This document shows, one piece after another, positions 43,100-54,712 of a stretch of DNA of 64,000 nt (position 1 is its first letter; each line of letters opens with the position of its first letter). Source of the stretch: Mauremys mutica (lineage: Eukaryota > Chordata > Testudines > Geoemydidae); the NCBI RefSeq assembly GCF_020497125.1, contig NC_059075.1, forward strand, positions 103,579,222 through 103,643,221, read 5' to 3'. The notes beneath the pieces are model-generated. The model did not search any database, was not told the DNA's origin, and saw only the letters and a program-made list of their open reading frames with translations. A program made the position numbers and the translations under genes.

Positions 43100-44254
43100 T
43101 GTGACGGCTTGGATCACAGAAACCCCCCTGGGAGCTGTCAACTGATGTGCCAAGACTACTTCTGCCCCTGCTTTCCCTCCCAGCTCAGGACTCCAGCACC
43201 CTGTCTTGCTGAGCGAGACACTCCCATCTGCTCCAACAAAGATCCAGGGTCTGAATTACCTGCCCCAAAGCTGCAGGTTTACCTGAAAACAGCTCACAGA
43301 AGTGTGCTTGTCTTTAGCACTCAGATGCCCAACTCCCAATGGGGTCTAAACCCAAATAAATCCGTTTTACCCTGTATAAAACTTATGCAGGGTAAACTCA
43401 TAAAAATTGTTTGCTCTCTATAACACTGATAGATATGCACGGTTGTTTGCTCCCCCAGGTATTAATACATACTTTGAGTTAATAAGTAAAAAGTGATTTT
43501 ATTAAATACAGAAAGTAGGATTTAAGTGGTTCCAAGTAGTAACAGACAGAACAAAGTAAGTCACCAAGCAAAATAAAATAAAATGCGCAAATCTATGTCT
43601 AATCAAACTGAATACAGATAATCTCACCCTCAGAGGTGCTTCAGTAAGTTTTTTCCTCAGACTGGACACCTTCCAGACCTGGGCACAATTCTTTCCCCTA
43701 GTACAACTCTTGTTCCAGCTCAGGTGGTAGCTAGGGGATTCTTCATGATGGCTCTTCTCTCCTTGTTCTCTTCCACCCCTTTATATATCTTTTGCATAAG
43801 GCGGGAATCCTTTTGTCCCTCTCTGAGTTCCCACTCCCTCCTTCTCAATGGAAAGACACCAGGTTAAAGATGGATTCCAGTTCAGGTGACATGATCACAT
43901 GACACTGCAAGACCTCATTACCCACTTGCCAGCATACACATATACAGGAAGACTTACAGGTAAAACACAGTCATTTGCAGACAATGGTCCTAGTTAATGG
44001 GAGTCCTCAAGATTCCAAACCACCATTAATGGCCCACACTTTACATAATTACAATAGGCCCTCAGAGTTATATTTCATATTTCTAGTTTCAGATACAAGA
44101 ATGATACATTTATACAAATAGGATGATCACACTCAGTAGATTATAAGCTTTGTAATGATATGCTTAATGCAAAAGGTCTCTTGTAAGGTATCTCAGTTAC
44201 ATTATATTCACTTATTAAATTTTTATAAAACCATATAGACTGCACAACGTCACA
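43100..44254. mobile_element. Second solo LTR of the same family
   Basis: This copy starts TGTGACGG and ends CGTCACA. Perfect 5-bp duplications ctggg flank it (43095-43099 and 44255-44259). It is 1155 bp long and aligns throughout with 4716-5843. No coding sequence. Confidence 0.87.
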
Positions 44255-44932
44255 CTGGGTAACTGGTTTTTTCCGAGTATTGCATTTGCAAACATAGCAA
44301 GAGGCTGGGGAAAACGTTTTAGCTCTTACCAAGAGCAAAACTTTCTGCAGGCTCTTTACATGGCCCCGTTGCCACCCACTCTGGGCTTTCCACTTGGAGT
44401 TGGAGTGAGCAGGCATGGAAGGGTATAGGATGGGTTTTGAAGCTGGCAGAAGCAATGTCTTTGGCGCAGTTTTGTAATTAGTCAATGGAGAGGACTCATT
44501 AGACAAAACAACATCAAAGACCCAGTTCTAGGGAAGTTCCCCTAGCTACATTGAGAAGCACTGCAGAAGGGCAGGAAGCCAGGGCAGCCAGAACAGGCAA
44601 AAGGAGGGATGGGAGCCCGAAGTACAGGTCATCCTAGTTGGATCTTTTCTAGGACGAGGTACAGGTGAACAAAGTACCTGACAAATAGAAATACTGTCTA
44701 AACACAGTGACAGCTACCCCCACCACTGCCTGCACAAATTAGTCTCACACATACAATCCGGTCTTCACTTAAAACAGTAAGACAGAAACTAAACTATACT
44801 TAGTGCCAAGACTATGGGGGAAAAATTGAGATGCAACCTCAGGAAATAATGCCACATGTAGGAGAGGTCCTGCTGGGTAAGACAGCTTGCATTACATTTG
44901 AGAGACAAGGTGGGTGAAGAAATAACTTATTA

Positions 44933-45766
44933 GGGCTTGGCTACACTTGAGAGTTGCAGCGCTGGTGGAGGCTTTCCAGCGCTGCAACTTAGTAACTGTC
45001 CACACCTGCAAGGCATATCCAGCGCTGCAACTCCCTGGCTGCAGTGCTGGCTGTACACCTGGTCTGCTTGAGGTGTAACGAGTGCAGCGCTGGTGATGCA
45101 GCGCTGCTCGTCAGGTGTGGCCACACACCAGCGCTGTTATTGGCCTCCAGGGTATTAGGAGATATCCCAGAATGCTTTTAACTAAATTACTCTCTTTGTT
45201 TTGTTATGCAGCCTCTCTTTGTTTTGTTGTGAACTCGGGGCTCCGGGAGCTGCTTATCTAAAAAACAAACACAGCTCCTGTTTGCTGTCATCAATCTGTA
45301 ACTGACTGTGAACAATCAAATGAGATAACCCCTGTGAATGAGGCAGGCAGGGGGATGAGAGTTTGCTTTTGACGAGAGAAACAGCGGGGGCGGGGTGGAG
45401 AAAGGGAGTCCGTTGGAGCAGCTGCTTATCTGGTCTGCAGGCTGTTTGCAGTAAGGGATCGGGAAAATTTTCTGATTTTGCAAGGCAGGGAGCTGATACA
45501 CAGTGTTGGCTCCAAAAATTCACTCTCTCTCTCTCCCCCGCTCCCTGTCACACTACACCCCACCCCCCTCTTTTGAAAAGCACCTTGCTGCCACTTGAAC
45601 ACTGGGATAGCTGCCCATAATGCATCACTCCCAACAGCACTGCAAATGTGGCCACACTGCAGCGCTGGTAGCTGGGAGTGTGGCCACACACCAGCGCTTT
45701 CCATACACAGCTGTACGACCAGCGCTGTAACTCCCAGCGCTGCAACTCTCAAGTGTAGCCAAGCCC
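44933..45766. mobile_element. Harbinger-like MITE rich in CAGCGCTG
   Basis: Ends gggcttggctacacttgaga and tctcaagtgtagccaagccc are perfect inverted repeats, which extend inward to the first cagcgctg. Flanked by TTATTA on both sides, compatible with a 3-bp TTA target. The octamer cagcgctg and close variants recur many times in both end regions. Open frames in it are not genes. 834 bp. Confidence 0.8.
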
Positions 45767-46689
45767 TTATTAGACCAACTTCTGTTGGTGAGAGAGACAA
45801 GCTTTACAGCCACTCTGAACTTTTCTTCAGGGCTGGGAAAGGTACTCCCAGCCAAGATGAAAGGTGGAACAGACTGTTTAGCATAAGTAGTTAGCACATA
45901 TTATAAGGGACCATTCAAGATAGTATGGCTCCTTAACACCTCTGCAGTCATAGGACAAATAAGGGGTTAGTGGGTTACAGATTGTTGTAATAAGCCATAA
46001 ATCCAATGTCTCTGTTCAGTCCATGACTTTTAGGATCTAGCAGAGTAATGAATGTAAACTTCCAGGGTTGTCTTTTGAAAGTGCTGTGTAAGTTTCCTTT
46101 GGGGATAGGTCAGTCCTCTCAATTGAACTCTCACAGGAAAATGATGAGTGTTTGTCTTTTATCACCTGTGGGTGAACACTTTTTATAAAATCATCACTCT
46201 ATTATTGTATGTGAGCTCAGTATCCCTGAGAGTGGAGAGGCCATCACATTATTTTGCCAGGTGACAGATTACCACCCAGCACAGTGTCAGGTGCGCTGGA
46301 TGAGAGGCTGTGAAAAACTCAGGCAGCAATTAAAACCCAACTTGATATAGCAACAAATCTGTACCACAGAGTAAGCCAGGCGACATTTACACCTGAACCT
46401 GAGGACCATGCATTAGAGTTCACTATTGAAGTCATCCATTGCAACAGAACTATACGCGCCTATCCTCTCATTTTAAAAAGTTAATATTTAATGGTCTGCT
46501 CTTTGTGCATGACACTCCTGGGTCTCTCTGTTTATGGACTTCACATTATATGGGAGTGGCAAATGCCTAGAGCAGAAGTTGATGCTGTTTGCACCAGCAT
46601 TAATTCTCATGGGGATATTTGTGGGATGATGTATTCCTATGAAGAGAGGATATTTAAAAGTATTAAAGTTAAACTTGTTTTAAAATTGG

Positions 46690-48690
46690 CAGCATGGGAT
46701 AACTTGCACTCGAGTGTTAACAGAATTGGCCGAGGACCTCTTGGAGCCATCTATATGTGTTGATTTTTAATCAAATTTGGACTAGTGGGCAAGTTCCAGA
46801 GGACTGGGGGTGGGAAAAAGCTAATGTTATGCCAATGTTTAAAAAGGGCACATGGGATAACCTAGGTAACTATAGGGCAGTTAGCCTGACATTGATCCAA
46901 GGCAAACATCAGTCAGGAAAGGCTGAATGGGGCACAATCAATAAAGAATTTAAGGATGGTACCATAATTAATGCCAGTTAACATACTTGTGTGGAAAATT
47001 TGTCTTGTCAAGCAAACAGTGTTTTATTTTTTATATTACAAATTTGGTTGTGTGATGAAGTGGGGGATTGTCTTGTTTTTTCCTTGTTTTCCAATGGTTT
47101 GCATGCAGAGAGAGTGGGACTCAGTGTCCCTGGGTGTTACTGGTTTAATGAGGTGAAGGGAGAGGGAGTTTGTTGTTACAGTGGACTGGAGAGGGAACTT
47201 GGGACCCCAGACGATGGCCTGGAGGATGGACACCCCAGCGACTGGTGACCCAACGACTCGGAGACCCAGGAGTGCAGCCAGTTCTGGACAGTGGGAGGAC
47301 AAAGGACTGTAAAGAGAGGACCCCGGTGACCTAACCAGCCGGTTCCAGCCAGAGCAGGTCAGAGGACAGAAGAGAGGAGAGGAGAGGAGGCCCAGGCAAC
47401 CCAGTTTACGATCTTGTTTACCTGGAGAGAAGACAATGAACAGAGGCGGGGCTTGGGGGAGGTGATATCAGATGCCCAGCTGGGAAGCAGGGGGGTCTCT
47501 GGGCTGGTGAGAGAGAGCAGGCAGAGCCCACCTGGATGCAGGGGAGACTAGGATGTGCTGTGTTGAGGGAGGCCAGGCCTGAGGCCTTGAGAATTTCCTG
47601 CATTGTGTTCAATGCTCAATAAACCCTCCTGTATTATGCTGGCTGAGAGGCACTCTGGTCTAGAGAACAGGGTTGCATCATCCCCTTCGGGGGGTGGAAG
47701 CCCCAGGGGTCCAGAGCAAGTGGACTCCCTGAGGTGGCCCATGGCAAGGAACAGGTGTGCTAAGGCTCCGAGAGGTGCGGCTCCAGGAGATGGAGGGGCC
47801 TAACCCCGAGAGGGAGTGGACCCCCAAGAAGGGCTGTCTCACTGAAAGGGGCACCCCCCACAGACCTCACAGGGTCAAGAGGGGCATGATCTGTGAGTCC
47901 ATGACAGGTTGAGAAAAGATTACTGTTGATACAATATACTCTGACTTCTGTAAGGCATTTGACTTAGTCTCACATGACATTCTCATAGAAAAAGTGGGAA
48001 CTATACAAAAAAAATCAATGTAGCCCATATTTAATGGATTAAAAACTGGTTAACTGATAGATCACTAAGAGTAATTGTAAATAGAGAATCATCATCCTAT
48101 CGGGGTGTTTCTAGTGGGGTCCTGCAGGGATCTGTTGTTGGCTCAATCCTGGTCAGTATCTTTATCAATGACATAGAAGAAAATATAAAATCATTGCAGG
48201 TAAAATTTGCAAATGACACAATGAAGAGAACAGGTCAGCTATGCAGCCCAATCAGGACCGCTGGATAAGCTGTGCTCATTTGAACAACAGTCCTTTTCAG
48301 CCAACCAAATGCAAGGTCATGCATCTAAGTATGACCATTCATCCTAGAAGATGGGAGACTCTATCCTGGAACGCAGTGACACTGAAGAGGATTTACACTG
48401 AAAGGTGTAATTATAGAAAACCAAATGAACATGAGCTGCCAGTGTGACGCTGCAACTCAGACAGTGAACATGATCCATGCACGGATAAGCAAGAGAATAT
48501 CAAGTAGGAGTAGGGAGGTGGTATTACCTCTGTATACAGCACTGGGAAATCTGTTACTGGCATACTGCGTCCATTTCTGGTGTCTCCAGCTTAAAAAAAA
48601 GATGTTGACAAATTCTTGCAGCTCAGAAAAGAGCTACATGAATTATTAGAGTTAAGGAAAAATATGCCTTATACTGACAGTCTTAAACTC
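46690..48690 (+). mobile_element. Old CR1-like LINE, split by an LTR
   Basis: Left part has GQVPEDWGWEKANVMPMFKK and NYRAVSLT. Right part (from 47912) has TVDTIYSDFCKAFDLVSHDI, GSVVGSILVSIFINDIEEN and a decayed catalytic box FANDT in place of FADD. Many stops and indels, older than the CR1 at 9003. Confidence 0.75.
47051..47906 (+). mobile_element. Solo LTR inserted in the old LINE
   Basis: Starts TGTGATGAAG and ends TCCATGACA. Perfect 5-bp duplication ggttg at 47046-47050 and 47907-47911. AATAAA near 47619 sets the plus orientation. Includes a (GGAGA)n-like purine tract near 47371-47390. 856 bp, no genes. Confidence 0.85.
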
Positions 48691-49632
48691 TCAATCTATT
48701 TAATTTATGCAACAGAAAGTAAACAAAAGGACCTGAATGGACAACAAGTACCTACCAGTGCAAAATAGGGGTAAAATGCTGTTATTCTTGTTTGGCAGAG
48801 ATTTCTGGAAATAGATGGATTTTATTCTAGGACAAAAAGGCATAATATAATCCCATGGTTGGAAGTTGAAGCTCAACAGATTCAGACTGGAAATTCTTGT
48901 AATGTCTTTAATCTACCTAAAGACACAATGGGCTCAGTTTGCCATTGCCCTGCACCTTGTATATTTAATTTCATTAGTGCAGAGGGTGCTAGACATTAAC
49001 AAACAAGAATAATATCATTTTACTCTTACTTTGAACTGGTGTAAATGACTAAACACAAAATTCCCAGCAACAGTCAATAGAGCCCAGTCTCTTTCCTTTA
49101 TTAGCTTCAGACCCTTGGTTTCCTACTTCCTAAGCATCACTCGTAGTAGCTATCAACTTTATCATCTATTTGATATAATTCTTACACTGTCCTCTGATTA
49201 TATCTATCATTGGCAAATACCATACCATTTCTAATAGCTTTCTTAATTCTTAATTATTTTTTTTTTAATAGGTAAAACACATTTTTGTCCAAACCTCTTG
49301 CGGGTTTTCCAAATGTTCTTAATCCAAAATATTCTGAGTATGGAAAACCCCTCCTCCACCAATGAACCCTTCATGATTATGTCATCATTCTGGAACCAAC
49401 AGAGCTAGATATCTTTGGGATAGAAATCCACGGCTTTGCAGGTTTTCCAAATGTTACGGGTATTGTTCTTAATTTAAAAAAAATGGCGAATATGGAAAAC
49501 CTCTCTCTCTAACCTCAAAACCGTGGATTTCTATCCCAAAGATATTTAGCTGTGTTAGTTCTAGGATGATGGCATAATCAGGAAGGGTTCATTGGTGGAG
49601 GAGCCAGAGCTGGATACAAATGGATTTTTCTA
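48691..49632. other. Intergenic DNA with an inverted pair
   Basis: AT-rich. At 49270-49600 the words 'ggttttccaaatgtt', 'tatggaaaacc' and the 'ctagatatctttgggatag'/'ctatcccaaagatatttagc' pair form an imperfect inverted repeat, probably an old DNA element. No gene. Confidence 0.4.
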
Positions 49633-49640
49633 CTTGTTTG

Positions 49641-49839
49641 CAGGGGCGGCTCTAGGAATTGCGCTGCCACAAGCAGGGCGGCACGCCGCAGGGGGCGCTC
49701 TGGCGGTCGCCGGTCCCGCGGCTCCGTTGGACCTCCTGCAGACGTGCCTGCGGGAGGTCCACTGGAGCCACCTGCCGCCCTCCTGCGGCACACCGCCCCA
49801 AGCACGCGCTTGGCGCGCTGGGGTCTGGAGCCGGCCCTG
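49641..49839. mobile_element. GC-rich hAT-like MITE with perfect 8-bp target duplication
   Basis: Ends caggggcggctctag and ctggagccggccctg. Perfect duplication cttgtttg at 49633-49640 and 49840-49847. The interior folds on itself through cctgcgggaggtccactgga-type blocks. 199 bp. Confidence 0.9.
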
Positions 49840-50084
49840 CTTGTTTGATATTCTGCTAACACCCACTGCTTTGGATTATGGCAAACACATTGGTTTCATG
49901 GTGAAACACAGGATTCTTTGACAAAGCCCATAACAAAAACAAACAAAACAAAACCAAAAAGTGTATCTAAAACTCCCAGGTATATATATAACAATGCTGC
50001 TGTCACTTTTAATTTTAGGGTAAAGTACAAAGGTGTAAGTTTCCTACAGTGAGTAGGAAGCCATCTTTGGTATGGCCTGGCAGA

Positions 50085-50306
50085 CAGGGGCGGCTCTAGC
50101 TTTTTTGCTGCCCCAAGCACGGCAGTCAGGCAGCCTTCAGCGGCTTGCCTGCGGGAGGTCCGCCGGTCCCGCAGCTTCGGCGTACCCGCCGCTGAATCCG
50201 CAGGACCGGCAGACCTCCCGCAGGCGCGCCGCCGAAGGCTGCCTGACTACTGCCCTCGCAGGGACTGGCAGGGCACTTGGAGCACTGGTGCCTGGAGCCG
50301 CCGCTG
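50085..50306. mobile_element. GC-rich hAT-like MITE, same family
   Basis: Ends caggggcggctctagc and cctggagccgccgctg. Perfect duplication ctggcaga at 50077-50084 and 50307-50314. Lies 245 bp from the previous copy. Confidence 0.9.
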
Positions 50307-50420
50307 CTGGCAGAGTTGCTGCTATTGATGTCCCTATTTTATATTTTCTGGCCTGGGCAAATTCAGATTATACATGGACCTATGAGAGCCCAACAAATGA
50401 AGACCGCCAAGGAGATATCC

Positions 50421-50795
50421 TGACTCAGTGATCAAATTGTGCCTTGACCAGTCCCCCTTCCTGGGGAGCACAAACCCCATCTCCTCCATTGGTGGACTTT
50501 CTGCCCTGGCCTCCTGTATCCTCATCTGTAAAAGGGGTATAATCATGACTCAGTGATCAAATTGTGCCTTGACCAGTCCCCCTTCCTGGGGAGCACAAAC
50601 CCCATCTCCTCCATTGGTGGACTTTCTGCCCTGGCCTCCTGTATCCTCATCTGTAAAAGGGGTATAATCATGACTCAGTGATCAAATTGTGCCTTGACCA
50701 GTCCCCCTTCCTGGGGAGCACAAACCCCATCTCCTCCATTGGTGGACTTTCTGCCCTGGCCTCCTGTATCCTCATCTGTAAAAGGGGTATAATCA
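50421..50795 (+). repeat. Three identical 125-bp tandem units
   Basis: Units begin at 50421, 50546 and 50671 with tgactcagtgatcaaattgt and end cctcatctgtaaaaggggta + taatca. I see no difference among the three. The last part of each unit is MIR-tail-like, and the array runs on into 'tgtttcccctcttttgtaaagagc', the rest of that tail. Confidence 0.95.
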
Positions 50796-51312
50796 TGTTT
50801 CCCCTCTTTTGTAAAGAGCTTTAATATCTGTAAATGTAAAGCACTACACAAGTCCAGAAATATATATAAATATAAAATCATATTTATTATTATTAGCCAT
50901 AGCCCAACACTAGATTTTTTCTGGAGGTCTTGTTTTCTGCCTCTGACAGACAGCGGGTTTTGTTTTCGTCAAGATAGATTTGGGTTTGGGCTAATAATGG
51001 AGGTGTCTGAGGAGCAAGGGGTTTAATCATAGTCCTCGCATTCTCTTAGCCACAGACTCCTCTCTTTGCCTTACCCCTGTGAAGTAATTTGGTGGCAGTG
51101 CAGAATCAGTCCCCTCCACTCCCTGTTCAGTTCAGCATGTTTAATCTGTGCAGTACTTTGCACTTGCTCTGTGCAAAATAAAGCCTAGCGGCTCAAGGCA
51201 CATAAAAAGTGTGCATACACTATTTCTTGTTAGTTACTTTGCTTAATAATCATACTGATTAGTTTCCAGAAATTTTTACTTCACTGTCAGAAACACTTTC
51301 TCACTCATTTAG

Positions 51313-51604
51313 CTAAGCTTCCTGAAGTTTCTGCTCAATGTTAATGAGGCTGTCTGTTTTGAAGTTTCCATATTGGAGTTTGCACCTAAAGATATAAAAT
51401 CTGCGTGGTATAAAAACTGGGCCAAGTTACCTGAAGAAAACCATGTCATAAAAACTCACATTGGTGAAAATGGTTTATGTTTTTCTACAAGTAAAATAAA
51501 ATTGACTCCAAATGCAACTGACAGAGGGAGAAGGATCAGATGTGAGGTTATTAATCCAACAACTCACTCCCGTATAGACAGAGCCTTTGAATTGAACCTC
51601 AGAG
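51313..51604 (+). pseudogene. Immunoglobulin C1-like domain exon with internal frameshift
   Basis: Acceptor ctcatttag at 51312 and donor gtgagc at 51605. The exon starts in the phase usual for Ig domains with KLPEVSAQ and then meets a stop. After a shift of one base the frame continues VNEAVCFEVSILEFAPKDIK, then SAWYKNWAKLPEENHVI, FSTSKIKLTPNATDRGRRIR and CEVINPTTHSRIDRAFELNL. The first Cys, the WYKN core Trp and the late RCEV Cys of an Ig fold are all present. Length 292 is one more than a multiple of three, although Ig exons are normally phase 1-1, so a 1-bp insertion (or 2-bp loss) near 51337-51345 fits. The family could be NCR3LG1/B7-like or SIRP-like. It lies about 13 kb downstream of NUCB2. 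Confidence 0.72.
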
Positions 51605-53147
51605 GTGAGCAGAACTGCTTAATTCCTAAAATCAGATTCTACTTGCCTTTCTCGTGTTGAATATTCCCATTGATTTCAACAGCACTGTGTGTGGAGTAAG
51701 GCACTAGTTAACATGAGGGAAAGTATCAGAATCTGGCACTAAGTATATTTGAATCTATATATCAGCATGAAGGTAGATTTTACTGCCTTGGGAAGTTCAG
51801 TTCCAAACCCTAGTCCACCTTCTGCTCTCAGTGCTATGCCCTGAATTATCCATGTTCACTTTCTTATAGTACAGATCTCAAAGCTTGGCAAAGAAAAGGG
51901 CTTGTCAGTTTCTATTTTTAATCACTAAAATTGAGAGGTGACATCCCAAAATATTCCTGCTAAAAACTGGCTTGTTTAAAAGGTTTCAGAAGATAAATGA
52001 AACAGCAAGTTATTTATATGCTGCAGTCACATGTGCTCTGTGAGTGAATATGAAATCACAGAGCTGTATTGACTAACAGGGGAGGAGAACATATTGATAA
52101 GGATGCCATGGAGTAGGACAAATTTTACATTGTGTGCTTTCCCATTGATATGTTAATTACCCCATTACAAATGTATGCTTGATATTATAGGTAACATGGT
52201 ATTTGCTTTCCCCTTTAAAGATTTCTCAACTAGCTGTGAACGAATACCTACTCTGACGGTAAATCAGAACCACACAAAGCCATCAACAAATGAGTATTAT
52301 ACCTAAAACTGAGATGAAACTGCAGAGCCCCATCTCATAACAATGGCCCTATTCACCCCCTTTTCCTCTTCAGTCACAGGGATGGAAAGCCTACTGGGTG
52401 AAGTGAGAGAAGACAATCATTCTCTCCTCCATGCCCTTGAAGGTCTATCTGTGGGATCAGGGATTCATTTGCTTGGAAGGGGCATGGCTGGAGAGGCTGT
52501 GCCTTGTTATGCTATCAAATCTATGTATTGAGAACTGACACAAAAATTAACACTGATCAGTAATACTTTGCATCAGCCCTCTTCATGCTTTGGAAACTCC
52601 TTGAGGGTAGCAGTGGGGGATTTTGGGGTCCATGGCAGGCAAGGCAGCTGGAGAGGCCCATGGGGACCAGAGAAGGAACATGACCAGACAAGGCTTCCTC
52701 ATGGGATGGACCCAGACTCCAGTACAATCATGAGATATAGGATTTGGGGACCTAAACCCCTGTTTATTTATGTAAGCTTAATAGGCAATAGTCACACGTG
52801 AACAGAAAAATTATGACATGTAAAAATGACAACTTGAGCAGCAAAACATATCCTAACATACAGCAAATATGAAGGTCCCTGCTTCTGAGGCCTTATCATT
52901 ATGTAGGCTTATTTATAATCCTGTTTCATGACAACTGTATCCTTTTTAGGCCCCAATCAAATGGTTCTCAACCCATAGCCCAATCAGCACACAGCTGCAG
53001 CCCATGTAACATCCTCAGGGCCATACAGATAGTATTGGATGCAGCCCACAATGTTAAATAGGTTGAGAATCACTGCCCTAGCCCTTCTAGTCAAGAGACG
53101 GCTAAGACAGAGTGCAGTACTAGCAACTCAAAGGCTGGTTAGGATGT
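51605..53147. other. Space between the two Ig-like pseudoexons
   Basis: Contains a hAT-like remnant at about 52965-53075 (aatggttctcaacccatag ... aggttgagaatcactg). No transmembrane or further Ig exon is visible. Confidence 0.4.
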
Positions 53148-53371
53148 GACATTTCACTGTTTTATATAGGAATACAGATGACATCTACATTTCCTGGTTT
53201 AAGGGGAAATATCTCACTGACGAAGGAATAGAAAATGCTGAGTCTGAGGGTGGTTTTATTTTCTCCGTGACATTTAAAGCTGAAGAACAAAATAAAGAAT
53301 GCAAGGTCAGATGTGAGGCTGAAACTGAAGATGGACCACTAGAAGAAACACACATTTTAAAACTTGGATAA
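53148..53371 (+). pseudogene. Truncated second Ig-like domain exon
   Basis: The open frame reads NTDDIYISWFKGKYLTDEGI, then a stretch with FIFSVTFKAEEQNKECK, VRCEAETEDGPLEETH and ILKLG, and stops at 53369-53371. It has the WFKG Trp and the VRCEAE Cys of an Ig C-type domain but lacks the first strand and first Cys. The only nearby acceptor (tatag at about 53170) would join in phase 2, whereas the exon at 51313-51604 ends in phase 1. No donor follows and no transmembrane segment is seen. It appears to be the remains of the same dead gene as the exon 1.5 kb upstream. Confidence 0.65.
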
Positions 53372-54470
53372 TCTCCATACAGTGAAGAAGGTGGACATCA
53401 AACAGCAACTCTATCCCTGACTTTCTAGGATTCAATGAACAGTTACTCTGTTCCTTTTAAACTTCTAACCAGAATGACAGTTATTATGAGACAGCATACA
53501 CATGCCATGGACAAGTAGGGATGGGAGAACTGGTTCAGATATAATTAAAAATGATCTGAACCTCTGCCCAAAATCCAGACCCAGAAAGAGAGAAAATTGG
53601 GAAAGAAATTTGATACACTGGTGGAGGGTGGCAGCAAAAATCTCAAGTTCATCTCTCAGCTGGGATCCAGGAACGTACCATTTGTTGGACCTCCATGGTC
53701 CTCATCCTGACAGACGTCTCAAATAAAGCTGGTTGGAATTCCTCTCTCCCCCTCCCTGCCCCCCTTTGCTGGAAAACGTTGACTAAAAAAACCTCTATCT
53801 TGTTTTTGTCAAAAAGCTAAAATATTTGGCCAAAATCCAGAATTGAAATACTTTGGGATTTGGCCAAATATTTCAGTTCTGAAATGCTGCTAGAGTGCTT
53901 TATGGGAGCTGCAGTTTGGGTGCTTCATGCCCCCATTCTCCTCTATAGGCAAGGCTCACTGGTTGGACTACACCGGGGAGGGGAGGCAGTGCACCATGGC
54001 ACTCCCATGGCAGCAGTGTATAATGCGAATGGAAGTATGGCTGGAGAATCTGACCCAGAATGAAAAATGGGAACACAAAGCACCTGAGCTACAACTCCCA
54101 GGTGCCATCAAGATGGCATTTCAGAATATAAGTATTTTGTTTTTTTGCTAAAATATTTCAGTTTTCAGATGTTCTTTTGACAATATATTTATAAATAAAT
54201 AAAACCTAAGTTTCTGCACAGAAAGCAGACACTTTTTGTGAAAAATGTTTTGCAAACACACAGTTTTCCATTTAAAAAAGAGTTTCAACACAAACTCTTT
54301 GACTAGCCCTAGTCCTGACTGACCAAGAAGAGCACACCAGCTAATACCACTATCTGAATTAGGTTCAGCTGCATCCAGATTGATGGCTGGAGTTACTATT
54401 ATCCTTCCCAGCCACCCTGTTGTCTCATTTTTCCTTATTTTGTCTCTTTCCTTTCTCTTTTTTTGCCTTA
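53372..54470. other. Intergenic stretch after the Ig pseudogene
   Basis: Open frames at 53860-54151 belong to a repeat-like piece with 'agctacaactcccaggtgcc'. Nothing coding is supported. Confidence 0.35.
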
Positions 54471-54471
54471 G

Positions 54472-54712
54472 AATCATAGAAGATCAGGGTTGGAAGGGAC
54501 CTTAGTAGGTCATCTAGTCCAACCCCCTGCTCAAAGCAGGGCCAACACCAACTAAATCATCCAGCCAGGGCTTTGTCAAGCCGGGCCTTAAAAACCCCTA
54601 AGGAAGGAGATTTCACCACCCCCTAGGTAACCCATTCCAGTGCTTCACCGCCCTCCTAGTGAAAAAGTTTTCCCTAATATCCAACCTAAGCCTCCCTCAA
54701 AAGTTTGGCTTA
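54472..54712 (-). mobile_element. CR1 3'-end fragment
   Basis: Inverted CR1 end: agaatcatagaagatcaggg, ttggaagggaccttagtagg, then on to 'cctaatatccaacctaagcc'. Typical short 5'-truncated copy. Confidence 0.85.

Noticed and set aside
45363..45897. Cluster of open frames on both strands
   Set aside because: They lie inside the CAGCGCTG-rich MITE and run across its right end.
50421..50795. Possible CRISPR-like array
   Set aside because: The three units are contiguous and identical, with no spacers, in a vertebrate genome.
53860..54151. Possible extra exons of the Ig gene
   Set aside because: No Ig residues. The sequence resembles an interspersed repeat.
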